A stretch of 64,000 bases of DNA from Strongylocentrotus purpuratus (GCF_000002235.5 NW_022145596.1:5859565-5923564), one strand, 5' to 3'. Counted from the first letter of the stretch, positions 1 through 11,850 are shown. Numbers and translations are program-made. The notes: a model not told the origin generated them from the sequence alone.

Positions 1-242
1 TTTTTCTGAGTAAATGTAACTCTGTTTCTGTTTGTCGCGGATACAAGCAATATCTCTGATTTAGTTGGGAGAACATATCCTCTATGAAAGCAAGAAGGTT
101 GTTAAATAATAGCACTTTACAGGTTTACAAAGAGTAAATGTCCTTCTGGCTCTCAGCATACCGATTCCATACTATCTGTAGTAGATGTGAACACACTAGC
201 ATACAATGGCATGGCTTCCATGAAGCTGAAGGGGAGGGACGT

Positions 243-275
243 GTGTGTGTGTGTGTGTGGGGGGGGGGGGAGGGG
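243..275. repeat. (GT)n plus G-run microsatellite
   Basis: A short alternating GT tract runs directly into a run of about twelve G. It is simple sequence only; the small open frame across it on the - strand is compositional. Confidence 0.8.
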
Positions 276-583
276 GTTATAGTTGAGTAGTTATGAAACA
301 GAAACATGGTCATAATCTTTCAATCAAAGATGATGATGAATCACTCTAAGAGAACATAAAAGGGGAAGTCCATCCTGATAGTTTTTATATAGACGCAGAA
401 AAAAAATGATAGAAACCGGTCTGTGAAAAATTGAGCAAAATCTGATTAAAAATAAGAAAGGTATTTCAAACAACAATAACAAAAAGCAACCAAATCCTAT
501 GGTAACTGTTGCTATACAGAACTACACAAACCTGCTTCAAGAGGTTTGCAAAGACTCGAAGGAAAAATCAAATTAAGGCAATT

Positions 584-715
584 TCAATGGATGAAAGACT
601 CAATCTGCTCTTCCTCAAGTTCCTCCAATGCAGTATTATTAATTCTCTTGAGGCTTTTAACCTGAATTACCAAACCATTATCAATGCTGGCTAGGCTATT
701 ACCTGTCTCAAATAA
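584..715 (-). CDS. possible 3'-terminal coding exon, unknown protein
   Basis: On the - strand a stop-to-stop frame of 43 residues ends in a TGA at 584-586. Its last part reads VKSLKRINNTALEELEEEQ and then IESFIH, an acidic, helix-prone tail unlike the AT-driven chance frames nearby. Possible splice acceptors inside the frame are the CAG before GTTAAAAG (weak pyrimidine tract) and the CAG before GTAATAGCC. There is no in-frame ATG, so it would be a last exon of a gene whose other exons lie at higher coordinates. The family is not recognised; the tail does not resemble the known C-terminus of TRMT9B. Chance is a real alternative. Confidence 0.27.
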   Translation of the reverse strand, partial: LFETGNSLASIDNGLVIQVKSLKRINNTALEELEEEQIESFIH

Positions 716-2250
716 TTAGAGCTCTAGACTTAGGCTCTCATCATCAATGAAGATAGTGGAAAATCATTAATCTCCTACTCATACAATTTTATACCCTTCC
801 TTCCAGATCCTGCTCAAGTGGAAATTGCAGGGTCAGGCTCGATTAGGTAATGTTCATTTTCCTATGACCATTATCCAGATCAATGGATATCCATCAGTCA
901 TTTATAATTAGGAGTCATTAGATGTTTCATTATTGTTTTCCAGGAAAAGAGGAACGTCATAATCTCCTCACTCATTGCTAGCCATTAATAGCCAAACTTC
1001 AAAATCCACTCCTTAAATATTTTGTAATGTATGTTAGTAGTTCCATGTCACGATTCTCTATTCAAAATATGAGCTACTAACATTATTTCTGTAAAGATAT
1101 TTTGCAAGTTTAAATACACTCTTAAACTAACAGAGAAGCATCTTAATGTTTACATTTGTGTTATATGTTTTTTGTTTTTTGTTTCTTTTTATTTATTTTT
1201 TTTTTTTTTTTTTTCCTTTGCTTTACATTATGCTATGAATGCTTTGGGAACTATGCGTGTACATGGCCTAGGGGCTTTATTTATGTAGTTCCCCATTTCA
1301 TTTCTAAATTTGTTTATGAATAATTTTGTATCTTTTGTATCAATGTAATTTTTAATCGAGAATGAAATAAATGCGAATTCAATTCAATTCAATGTAACAG
1401 ACTCAACAAACCCATATGCACTCTCATAAAACAGGGCCTGCACAAATCCGACTTGGTGGTGTGCCATGTGCAACGTTTTATGTTAGTCAAAAAAGTTACC
1501 AGCAACTCACTTCTTGGTTATTCTCAATGCTTCCCAACAGTTAGCCCATAGAACGAGGGGTGAAGTTTTTTTAGGTTGGAAAAAATGGTGCTACAAAATA
1601 AAACACTCAGCTCAAGAATATAGTTCAGATCATATTTCTCTAGATCTTATAACACACTAATAAGTAGTATGCTTTCAGAAGTTTGTTGCTCATAGCTACT
1701 TTTTCACCCCTACTTGCCAGTTAGTCACCTGTAAAATGCTTTTTATCTTTTGCAGCCTATATTTCAACGAAATGTTAGGTTACTTAACCCAACACAGATA
1801 GCGTTTTCCAAGTAAGTACTTCAAACGTGATTACGTGAGTGATCGTTACAAGCTTGAACGAGCACTGCAATCATTTTTACTGAAGCAATATTCTCAAAGG
1901 GAATGCACATGTCATATCAAATGCACGCTGCTAACTAAAGACAAATTAAATGAAAGGGGACCGCTCAACAAGACACTTGATACTAAAGGGATACTTAACT
2001 AACAATCTGCTCGAACATAAACCCTAAATAATATTGTAGAAAGGAGAAATAAATGCGATAAACATTCTCCAAGGCTCCCTCCTTCAAGAAATAATTTCCC
2101 TGCATGATTAAAATTCTAGGAAAGAAGCTTGTCCTATAAGCCTCTTGAAGCTTGGGTTACATCTTCGAAGGCCAAGTTGTTAAGTAAAAAGCAAGGGAAA
2201 GAGTCTCATGTTTATTATTTACAGGCCTTAAGGGCTATGGAGTATAGCAA
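716..2250. other. no gene recognised
   Basis: AT-rich sequence with no supported coding exon. It includes a T-run near 1196-1214 and the retroelement-like tail described separately. Confidence 0.6.
1230..1393 (+). mobile_element. probable retroelement 3' end with (AATTC)n tail
   Basis: T-rich sequence ends in AATGAAATAAATGCG followed by three to four AATTC pentamers. Short pentamer-type tandem tails of this kind terminate many LINEs of the CR1/L2 group. No reverse-transcriptase coding sequence is attached, so this would be a 5'-truncated copy. Family assignment is inference. Confidence 0.35.
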
Positions 2251-2378
2251 CAAGATGTTCAGAACAGAAAAGCTATAATTAATTTCTGTCTCAACAAAGC
2301 TATACCAGACTGTAGTGGAATATGTATTTTTCCATTAGTAGTTAATTTGTACCAACATGATAACGCTGGTGCGTCAAA
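2251..2378. repeat. 128-bp direct repeat, copy A
   Basis: Begins CAAGATGTTCAGAACAG and ends GCGTCAAA. It is identical base for base to copy B at 3078-3205, and the match stops sharply at both ends. A 22-base piece of it occurs a third time at 29210-29231. Confidence 0.9.
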
Positions 2379-2889
2379 CAACTAGAAAGGCTTTATTAAA
2401 AAAGTTTGAAAATATTCTAGCTTAATAATTCTTTTATTTCCTTCATAATTACAAGATATCGGTACATCATTCCCTGTACATCAACTTTTTACAATCAAAG
2501 AAAAATATAAAAAATAAAGTATTAATGGGAAAACCACAGGAAATTTCAGCAATTATTAATGTCATAATGCTTTCAAAAGATTACAAACTTCACTATACAT
2601 TTCTTCTATAACAAAGTGTAGCAGTAACGACTTGCTTTGCCATCACATCAATAATTACCCTGAGAGAAAAAAAAAACATATTTAGAATTCTTTTTCTTGT
2701 TTCACTACACTGTTCAACTCTTCACAAACATCCTCTGTAGGACAAACACATTTTCTACCCATTTTCATTTTCATGATTATAAAAAAGAGAGTGGGGGGGG
2801 GTAATTAGGCTCTTAATACATCAAGTAAAACTGAAACTAATGAAAGTAGGATATGCATAAGTTGCTACCAAGAGCAAAAAAAAAATCTA

Positions 2890-3046
2890 GGCCCTGTCTT
2901 ATAAAGAGTTGCGATTGACCCAAATCCATCACAAGTCCTCTAATCAATAGCAAGTTTGCAGACTCCTATCTCTTATGTACATAGTTGCGATTGATATCAA
3001 TCGTAAATAAGTTGTGAATAATATCAACTCTTTATAAGATGGGGCC
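2890..3046. mobile_element. short MITE, GGCC ends
   Basis: Inverted ends: GGCCCTGTCTTATAAAGAG on the left and its near-complement CTCTTTATAAGATGGGGCC on the right, over 157 bp. Flanking triplets are CTA and CTG, consistent with a 3-bp target duplication with one change. The interior repeats GCGATTGA-type words in both orientations. Non-autonomous; no coding capacity. Confidence 0.8.
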
Positions 3047-3077
3047 CTGGATTGCATTTTCATCAAACTATAAGCCT

Positions 3078-3205
3078 CAAGATGTTCAGAACAGAAAAGC
3101 TATAATTAATTTCTGTCTCAACAAAGCTATACCAGACTGTAGTGGAATATGTATTTTTCCATTAGTAGTTAATTTGTACCAACATGATAACGCTGGTGCG
3201 TCAAA
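3078..3205. repeat. 128-bp direct repeat, copy B
   Basis: Exact duplicate of 2251-2378, 827 bp away in the same orientation. The small + frame running across it (3039-3263) begins in the adjacent MITE and is not supported as a gene. Confidence 0.9.
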
Positions 3206-4084
3206 ATTCTATGGACCAGACCAAAAACTATATTGTAATTGTGGAAATCAAACTTTTTTCTAAATAACATTACATAACAGGATTGAATAACTACAATCCC
3301 TTGTGATCTTAAAAAGTGAAAAGACAATCTTCCCATCCACAATAAGAGAAGAAGATGAACAAAACAAAAATAGTGTACACAATAGTAGGGGTTGATTTTG
3401 TAACGGTATGCTTTCGGTATGTCATTCATTTTAAAAATCAATCAACCCTGACCTAATACACATATGGCTGTACATACAGTATCCCACCACGGACAAATGT
3501 CCAGCTGTCTACTTAATTACTTTTGGGATTAATATGGCTTTCATCCTTGTCATGTATGCCCAATGTATTTAATTTGCATTGTTTTTAATACACTTCCTCT
3601 GTTCTGAGGCGGAAGGGTGTCAACTCTCTGATAAAATATATGAGTTTACGCCCCTCTGGCACCAAACAGATAAAAGATAAAGAAAGATAACAGATCTGCG
3701 ATTCTAATCATGGATGCATTAATCAGTAATGTGCAGAAAAACAGATCAATCTGGCTGTGAAGGTACACATGAACAAGTAGTCTGCTACATTGGGTATTAA
3801 TCTGATAAAAATGATCTGTTTCCCCATGCCATTGATTTTCATTACCACGTATTCTTTTGAATGTTGATTAAGGAATTGTTTAAAATTACTTCTGAAAGAG
3901 TGCACATTCAGATTGTATTTGTTTCATTATAAGAGAACAAAATATAATATTAGAAATGCAAACAATATAAAAATGACTATATTTTAATCTAGCATTACAC
4001 CCTTTGTAAACAAGAAAGATTCCCCCTCCTTCAATTTCGCTCCCCAAAATTATAAAGTATCAAAACAATTAAAATCTCAGACAT
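3206..4084. other. no gene recognised
   Basis: AT-rich; contains a degenerate hairpin at 3608-3660 (arms around GGAAGGGTGTCAACTC) that recurs elsewhere in the window. No supported exon. Confidence 0.55.
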
Positions 4085-4654
4085 ACCGTATTTGCCGGCG
4101 TAAAGGCGGCAGTATTTTTGGAAGAGAAAATATATAAAAAGTTGGGTGCGGCCTTTACGGCAAAAGAAAAAAAAAAAAAAAAATGAAAGTCAAAACCAGC
4201 ACGAATTTGCACATATGGGACTACGAACGGTAAAATAACTATACCACTATGGTACAGGACATTTCCACACATCTTACCGACAATTTTATCTTGCATTGTT
4301 GACATGAAGACAAAAATAAACTTCCAAAAACAACATCTGCCGATATATCTTGATCTAAGTTCGTGCCAATGCATTGCAAAAGTAAAAGAAGGGCCCGTTT
4401 AATGGAGCTGCCGCGAGGCATCCAGCACGCGAAGTTGCCATTTCCAATCCATTACAATGTATACATCAGAGAAAACTGCAGTGTCTGGCATCAGTGGGGG
4501 GTGGCCGAGCGGTCTAAGGCGGTGATTATAGTCACATCAACATTTGTACGCAAGAGATCGAATCCCGTCTTCGACAAAAGTTTTGTTTTTTTTAACGTCA
4601 AAATCGGGGGTGCGGCCTATGCGGCGCTGCGACATTATCGTCGGCAAATACGGT
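4085..4654. mobile_element. 570-bp TIR element carrying a tRNA-like relic
   Basis: Perfect 13-bp inverted ends: ACCGTATTTGCCG at 4085-4097 and CGGCAAATACGGT at 4642-4654. ACAT flanks both sides (4081-4084 and 4655-4658), a likely 4-bp target duplication. Subterminal words of the type GCGTAAAGGC and GCGGCC appear in inverted order near each end. The interior includes a long A-run and a tRNA-like segment. No transposase; the frame at 4363-4662 just follows the element. The superfamily was not assigned. Confidence 0.85.
4495..4575 (+). pseudogene. tRNA-Leu-like relic (SINE head or tRNA pseudogene)
   Basis: An intact A box TGGCCGAGCGG (4502-4512) and a near-consensus B box AGATCGAATCC (4555-4565) are separated as in a class II (long variable arm) tRNA. 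The D arm GCCGAGCGGTCTAAGGC is tRNA-Leu-like. The acceptor ends do not pair and the T stem is poor, so it is not a working tRNA gene. It lies wholly inside the TIR element at 4085-4654. Confidence 0.7.
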
Positions 4655-5487
4655 ACATGTAAAATTTAACCCCTTAAAAAAAAAAAAACATAACCAACCC
4701 TACAAATTTCAATAAAATATATTTGCTATCGCGATCACATTAGCGCGATATTGTGATTTTTTTTTTGCTATCGCTATCGTGTAACTCCAGTTTTGCTTAT
4801 TTGCTACTATATTGCTTCTTTTGTGCGGATTTGGGCGTATTTTTTCTTGAGACACAGATGTTGTTTTCATGCAGGTGCAAACTTGGCAAATATAATATAC
4901 CATTTCCCAAGATAAAAAAATATAATGATAAAATTGACCCACCTACCCTACTTTTCTATGGCCCGTTACTCCCATACAACGTTTTTTTTACCCAACTGAA
5001 GGGTTCCTGTCTATGAAAGCATTCAGCAGTCAATGAAGTAGGTCAAGAAAGTACATAAACAAATATAGAAGCCAGATTTCTATACACAACCCTGTGGTTA
5101 AAAGTCAAGTTAATGGCCCACTTCTCAGCAATATCCCAGAATCTGTATTATCTGCCCTACTGGTCCCAAATAATGATTTACTTTTATAAACCTCAATATT
5201 TTGATTACCCAGCTTATGCATGGGTGGATGAAGCTGCACAGTTAAGATTTCACCTCCAAGTTTACAGAATCTTTTAAATTAAGAAAAATTAAAAGAATTC
5301 TCCTCTTTTTCTGATTTTATGTGATTCATTTTGATTGTTTTGTTTTATTGTTGTTTGTTCAAAAAAGTGTTCCTTGAACTACAACCCACTTTCAAACTCA
5401 AAGACAGCCTAAACAAAACATACTGTAGCACAATTTAAACATGGGGCAGCTAACTGCCAGAAGCATTCAAAGGTTGCAGATCTCTAT
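4655..5487. other. no gene recognised
   Basis: AT-rich sequence with A/T runs; no repeat pair or exon supported. Confidence 0.5.
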
Positions 5488-5687
5488 TTAGGTTTTTAGG
5501 GGACTGTTGTCTGTATCATTCATAAACAAATTTCGAAATGAAAATTCTCCACACACAAAAAAATAAAATTGCATGACGTTGTGGTTCAACAACAAATCAG
5601 AGTGGTCATGAACTATGGCATATAGTCTTGCAGGCCATTCAATAAAATCAGGGGCAAGGACTTGACTGCATATATACAAAGACAAGC
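5488..5687 (-). CDS. possible exon, unknown protein
   Basis: On the - strand a strong acceptor (CCCCTTTTCTTTCAG) precedes an open frame reading SLYICSQVLAPDFIEWPARL and then YAIVHDHSDLLLNHN, ending at a stop near 5488. The part near the acceptor looks protein-like; the later part (many Phe and Asn) looks compositional, so a donor may lie before it, but none is clear. Family unknown. It could belong to the same - strand transcript as 584-715 or be chance. Confidence 0.25.
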
Positions 5688-6099
5688 TGAAAGAAAAGGG
5701 GGAAAATAAAATTGAATTTACAAGAAAGGTTTACTTTTGACTGTAATATATAAGTAGGTCACTTTGAAAATGAAGTAAAACATTTTGTCCTCGGTGAGAA
5801 CAGAGATAGAGATAATGGCCTGAAATTGGTGTCCTTCAGAACACTATCCCACAGTGAGTTCTTAGTATGGTCAAGGCTGATTGCTTTATAATTCCCAATT
5901 TAAAATATTAAACAAGGGATTTAATAATATTAATAACAAGATCAGTGCTATTCCACATACAATTTTCATAAACTTTTTTGTTTTAAGTACATTGTGTAGA
6001 AGCAGCAGTGATAAATTATTGTTTTAAATAGTGGGGTTAAAAGTACTTGTAATAGTGGTAGAGGTAGTGGTAAGAGCAGGAAGAGTCATTGCCATTACC

Positions 6100-6285
6100 A
6101 TCCTCGTAGTAGCAGGGGTAGTTGTAGAAGTATGAGGAGGAGGAGGACTATCATGAGGAGGAGGAGCCGAGGAGGAGGAGCAGTAGTAGAAGGAGGAGGA
6201 GGAGCAGTAGTAGTAGTAGTAGTATTGGCAGTAGTAGTAGTAGCAGTAGCAGTAGTCATCGCTGTAGCAGTTACAGTTACATTTG
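6100..6285. repeat. interrupted GTA/GGA triplet microsatellite
   Basis: Runs of AGG and GTA triplets, interrupted. The Thr/Leu-rich - strand frame across it is simple sequence. Confidence 0.85.
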
Positions 6286-6314
6286 AGAGTAATACATCAT
6301 TGTAGTATGACATA

Positions 6315-7162
6315 CAGCCTTTTCACACACAGCTAAAATTCATCGTATCTAGAGATGATTAGTATAAACGTGTTTAAAGATAAACTTGAGTTCTGGTAAA
6401 AAAAGAAAATGAATTCTCACAGAATCTAACGAAACTTACACTGAATGTTCAAGATTACAAATAAATGTCATGTGCCAAACAATTTTTTAAAGTAAATGTA
6501 TACTGGCTGAGTAATGAGCATAGAAAGATAAGGAAATCAGGGTAGTACTAGCCCCGACACCATGTGTGTTGTCCCATATACATCTTTCTGTGTAAGTGAT
6601 TGTTACTTTACCAAGACTCTGCCAAATTTATGATGATTTTGATGACTCCAGAACCTTGCATTACACACTATTACTTACATGCTATATGATCAACTTTTCT
6701 GATCCATTCCACACCTTTTCTTGCACAATGCAATCGCATTACCAGAACTCAAGTTTTAAACATGTTTATACAAAATTTTCCCAGTGTGAACATCGTTTAT
6801 ACGATGTTGGGATAGATACAAAGTCGCGATCCATACGCCCCTTAAAGCAGGCTGCAGATACGAAGTTCGTATCTAGAGAGCTTGACATTTTGTGTGTGAA
6901 AGGTTATTCGTGTTTAAACGTGTTTCAGACGTGTTTAAACTGGATGGAGCGTGCGCTTTGATTTGATTGATTGATTGATATGACACGACCTTCAATGCGC
7001 AATGGCACTACTGCGCATTTTACGAGCAGTAGTTAATCACAAAACGATTAACGATCGCACCGAAATTTCTGTGTGTGAATGATGTCGTATGTTCAGGTGA
7101 TTAGTTTAAACACGTTTATACTAATCATGTTTATAGAATTTTAGCTGTGTGTGAAAAGGCTG
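6315..7162. mobile_element. TIR element (outer), interrupted by a second MITE
   Basis: Perfect inverted ends starting CAGCCTTTTCACACACAGCT (over 25 bp) at 6315 and ending at 7162. ATA flanks both sides (6312-6314, 7163-7165), a candidate 3-bp duplication. The interior contains many AAACGTGTTTA / TAAACACGTTTA half-palindromes. It was split by a different element at 6374-6759. The 121-residue frame at 6596-6961 crosses both elements and is not a gene. Confidence 0.85.
6374..6759 (+). mobile_element. TTAA-flanked MITE family 1, copy 1 (nested)
   Basis: TTAA on both sides, with ends AGATAAACTTGAGTTCTGGT and the complementary ACCAGAACTCAAGTTT. Sister copies are at 19470-19865 and, inverted, 26348-26739. 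It sits inside the 6315-7162 element, so it inserted later. Confidence 0.85.
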
Positions 7163-7586
7163 ATATACCGGTACATGCATTATAGTAGTACTGGTAGCTG
7201 TTGTAATCAACAAAGCAGAAGTATTTCATGCACTAACAAGTCCACTTTAGCAAAGAGAGGATACCTTGCCTACGTGTAATCCTTTTGAGTAATGGCAATA
7301 ACCAAAGCCATGCAGGATAAACAAAAATTAAAGGCAGCACAGTATTCATGCTTCACAGAACAGTAATGGTATCCAATTACTACACCAGACCATTCTCCTA
7401 CCAGACACTATTCACCGTCAAGCTTGATTGAATTTTATTACCCTCTATACAAACTTGCACCAAACATCAAGCCCAAACCTTTTCTTTTCATACATATTAT
7501 TAATTTTTTTACAGGGCCTGTACCTCAAATATAATAATGCAAATGTTGTTTTTCTGTATAGACAACCAGTTTGGTCTGCAAGGAGT

Positions 7587-7606
7587 CCTAACCCTAACCC
7601 TAACCC
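7587..7606 (+). repeat. interstitial telomere-type repeat
   Basis: CCTAACCCTAACCCTAACCC, just over three units of the metazoan telomere hexamer, at an internal position. Confidence 0.85.
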
Positions 7607-7637
7607 AATGAAAGAGCCAGAGTCTACTAATCACCTG

Positions 7638-8061
7638 GGCCGGTATTAAATTCAATACATAAGTAAGAAATTTACTAAGTAAATGGCTAAGCTAAGTAAT
7701 TTACTTATCTCGTATTCAAATCGCATTTTAGACTTTTACTTACGTGAGACAAAATCTAAGTAAAATATTTACTGATAAGCATTGTGACGTCACACCGTCA
7801 ATCAAAAGTAATGTGCAATTGATCCATTGCAATAAATGCGTGCTGATATATTTGTGCGCAGGTTATAATACTGCGTAAGAAAACCACATGCCTGCCAAAC
7901 AAGGCCTCCAAATAATTGGTATGGAGTTGGCTTAGATTCAGAGTAAAATACTTAACCAAAAGTGTGAATTGAATACCAAAATTGGCTAAGTATTTTTTCT
8001 AAGCCAAATACTAAGTAAAAAGCTTAAATTTTGTACTTAAGTATTGAATTGAATACCGGCC
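7638..8061. mobile_element. MITE, GGCCGGTATT ends
   Basis: Left end GGCCGGTATTAAATTCAATA, right end the complement (TATTGAATTGAATACCGGCC). CTG flanks both sides (7635-7637, 8062-8064). The interior is rich in CTAAGTA / TACTTAG words in both orientations. A diverged, interrupted sister lies at about 24540-25396. Confidence 0.85.
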
Positions 8062-8064
8062 CTG

Positions 8065-10499
8065 GATACTGCACAATACTATTATGGGACATGTAAACAA
8101 CCACGCCCCTTCCCTCTAAAAGGAGAAAAGTTGTTAACTGTGTGTAAACACCGTTTGCTTCTTATTCATCATACATATATATGTAATTTATGTGCATGAG
8201 TTTCTGAATGTTTTTCTTCACATGTGTTTTCTCTATGAAAGGCTGTATTATATAGAGATTCAATTTCAATTTGGCTTAAACAACATCCATCCTTCAATAT
8301 ATCATTTCCGGTTTCTTGGTTAAGCAAGCATAAAAAACAACTTTAGTATTCGATTCAAAATTTAATCTTATTTAGGAATACCTTGACATTTAATATTCTA
8401 TGGAATTCCAGATGACCACTGCCATTCAATCTCACTTGAAAAGGCTTCAGTGTGTGGGCAGCTTTGGGGGACGATTTCAACAAACAAGATCAAAATAGGC
8501 CTCACCTTTTAAACTAGAAAAATTTCAATGACATGAAGGATAAATCAAATTTTCAATAAAAAAATATATTGTCTACTGAGAGGCAGAGGGTCATTGAATC
8601 AGATGCAATACTCTTCTGATTCTCAATGATAGTACATGTAGTTCACGGTTTATATTAACTATCCATCATAGCGTTTCACTTATATCCTACATGAAAATAG
8701 CTTGTAATAGTTTTTATACAGACTATTTCGCTCTCTCTTTGAATCGATCAAAATTTATTTTCTCAAATGTAAACATGCATTCTACAGTAACATGTCTACA
8801 AATTACATTCTATTTCTTTTGTGAATGAAGTATTGTTGAGTGATAAAGTACTAAAAATGTCAGAAAGATGTTGTTTGATAATGTGACACTTAAAAAAGTA
8901 AAATTATCATATCGTTAAGAGTGGAATATGGAAAAAAGAACATGTGAATTATTCCATAATATATATGGCTTGTTTTTCAATATTGCATTATAACATATTT
9001 TTCTAATAGACAAGTTATGAAAATATACTTTATAAAAGATTATATGCAGAAAAAGTTTACAAGGAAACTTACTTTGAATATGACTTGATACCATTATCAG
9101 ACACAGAAATACATTTGTCTTAATTGAAGATACAATTTGCAACAGACATATACATGTATCCATTTCTTTAAAAAATGTACAAGTACATAAAGTAATATAC
9201 ATTATTAGATTTATCCTTTAGACAATTTGAAAATTACCTTTGAAGAAAAAAATGTATGGAAAAGTTCTAGATTGATAATAATAATATTTCCATGAAAAGT
9301 CACGATTGCCATGCTTTCATCTGATCGGTGATTCAATCTATGGTGATAAAGACCAGACAAACAGAAGGCTTGATTACAAAACCTATCTCACGGCCAACTT
9401 TCTGCTATGGGTCAAGATTTATAAACATGTCACGATTTGTAAACACAAAACCACTCGTACCGCATCTGACACCTAAATATTCCTTCGGGAAATTTATTAC
9501 GGAGCCATCGCACCTCACATGTAAATTGAAAAACAGAAATAAAAGTCATTCAATTACAAAATTACGGGGTAGAATGAGATGAAGAGATATCACGCCCCAG
9601 GCAGAAGAGACAAATTGTGAGAAAAAGAAAAGAAAGATTAAAAAGATAATAATACAGATAAAAAGGAAGCAAATAAAAGGGAACATATCAAAGAAAAGCA
9701 TGAAAAAACCATACGATGAGATGACAGACAGACAAATAACAGAAAAAGAGCTAAAGAGAATGATGCTGAGTATTTATTGATCGATATGCTTCTATGCCGG
9801 GTATTATGTGCATCTAAAAAAAAAAAAAAAAAAGCAATACAGTTTACACAAGAGGAAAAGTGAGAAAAATAGCCAACAAGCACAGATACGAGATATTGAA
9901 AAACCTGAACTTTGCCAAATCTTGTAAAAGTAGTAAAAATAAATATTGTGATTTCTTTTGGAGACATGGAACTTTCATAAATATGAACTATCTGTTGTTG
10001 TTTTTTAAATTGCTACTGAAGTCGCTTATTTTACAGTATGAACCAGAGGCAAACATAAATTTACAGCTAGCAGTATTTTAATTGAATTTCTTTATATACT
10101 GAGGTGTGATATATATTCTGATGCACAAATGGATAAGACAGGTCTGTCGAGGGAAACATTACCATCAACTTACTATATACCGGTATACCTTTTCACATCT
10201 ACAATGACCTCATCTACATTCAGGGATATTCAGGGATGAGTTTAAAAACCCTAGACATTTGTGGATCTCAATTGTATGAACTCACAAAACCAAACAGTCT
10301 GGGTCCTTTGTAGGCAAATAATGAACAATGCCATTATGCTGTATTATTAAGTTCCAAGAAAGAGAGACTTGACACAATTTACTGGACACTGAAGCAAAAC
10401 ACATGCAAAGAGATAGCTATTTACACACCAATTTCAGCTGGTATACAGTATCTGTTATAACTAAGATTTCAACTGTATACAAAAATGAACACAAATATA
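8065..10499. other. no gene recognised
   Basis: About 2.4 kb of AT-rich sequence with an A-run near 9818-9833. Several frames of 60-110 residues occur, but their composition (Phe, Lys, Asn, Ile) is what AT bias gives; none has supporting splice sites that I trust. Confidence 0.5.
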
Positions 10500-10748
10500 A
10501 TTTTGTTCTTTTTTTTCTTAACTGTGTTCGTAATCATTGGATAATCTTATTTTTGTGATTCTGGGTAGTCGCTGGTTATTTTATAAAATCAAAAATGTCA
10601 TATTATTTAATATCCATGTCATATGTCATGTCTTGCCTATTTCATTGTTATTTTGTATGTTATCATGTATATACAGGACCAATGTAAAAACAGCTTTGGC
10701 TGATATTGTCATCCTGTATGAACATATTAAAATAAATAAATAAATAAA
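10500..10748 (+). mobile_element. LINE-like 3' end with AATAAATAAA tail
   Basis: Ends in GACCAATGTAAAAACAGC, TTTGGCTGATATTGTCATCC, then repeated AAATAAAT. This layout (short 3' UTR, then an A-rich tetramer tail) is characteristic of 5'-truncated LINE copies in marine invertebrates. No reverse-transcriptase frame is attached. Family inferred only. Confidence 0.45.
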
Positions 10749-11147
10749 CAACATGGCTCTGTGGTCATACAAACACATCAACCTATATGCACAAGCCATA
10801 TAGGTTAATTCTTTTCACAATTTTTGATCACATAGAATGAATAAGCATAAAAGATTCTGTCAAATAACAAACTCATCCGTTTGTACTGGATTCATGAAAC
10901 ATTCAAATAATTGTGGAAGTTTTTTTTCTGAGCTATGTTTTTGGTACCATACTGCCTTCCTGAGGTTAAAGATGTGTCTGAATTTTCATGATGATTTCTT
11001 ACTCTTGAAAATGCATGAAATTACCTTTAACACCACTTTCAGGCATGGAGCAGTAAACCGCTTTAAACAATATCAGATAACAGATAAGTATTGGGCTTAC
11101 ACTTCCGTATCTTATAGTATTCATTGTTTGATCGTTTCCTATGTTGC

Positions 11148-11328
11148 GAGACCCTCCCCTCATAAGCAAAAAAATACCTCTCGCCATTTGGTTTCATGCA
11201 AGTTTTTCAGCCTTTTACTCTTGCCATTTACCTATATATCCAACTTTGCAAGGGCTTTTATCACATCATGACTGTCTACACCGCATCTCACCGCCTAGAT
11301 ATTGATAATTGAGCTATCTGTCTGTACG
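11148..11328 (+). repeat. inverted-repeat arm, left
   Basis: Begins GAGACCCTCC and ends ATTGAGCTATCTGTCTGTAC. It is the reverse complement of 12521-12696 with roughly nine bases in ten matching. Together the arms bracket about 1.2 kb, as in a foldback element. Confidence 0.85.
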
Positions 11329-11819
11329 CTAGCCGGCACCGTTCTTATCATCGATGATGCAATGGCGGAGGAACGCTTGTGACATTTCTCTCCTCCTGTC
11401 AGGTGTGAGGGTTCTCACCTCCTTCAAGGATGATGGAACACATACATACCAAGGAAGAGTTCCATCCCCGCAGACAATGAATCTTATATCTTCCTTCTAT
11501 CTCTTTTTTTTCTCTTACATGATTGATTTTGTGTATCATTGACGCAAGCGCTAGATTGATCAATCATTCTATATCTACATCCCTTAATCTTCCGGTGTTC
11601 TCTATTTCTAGCTTCCTCTCCCTGTATTGCTCTATTTTTTATATTTTTCTCTCATCTTTCTCATCAATGTTTTCTCAATCTTGATTCCTCCTTTATCTTT
11701 GTCTCCATCTTCCTCTAATCACTATATTCTTTCTCAATACTATTATTACCGTTCTCTTCTCTGTACAGTTCCAGGCTCTTCTCATGACCCTTCTCTTCCT
11801 TCATTTCATTCTTAATATA

Positions 11820-11850
<31 letters not shown>

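Noticed and set aside
4495-4575. Functional tRNA-Leu gene
   Set aside because: Acceptor ends do not pair and the T stem is poor; it sits inside a transposon.
6596-6961. 121-residue + strand frame
   Set aside because: Spans the junction of two nested transposons; only the first part recurs in the sister MITE.
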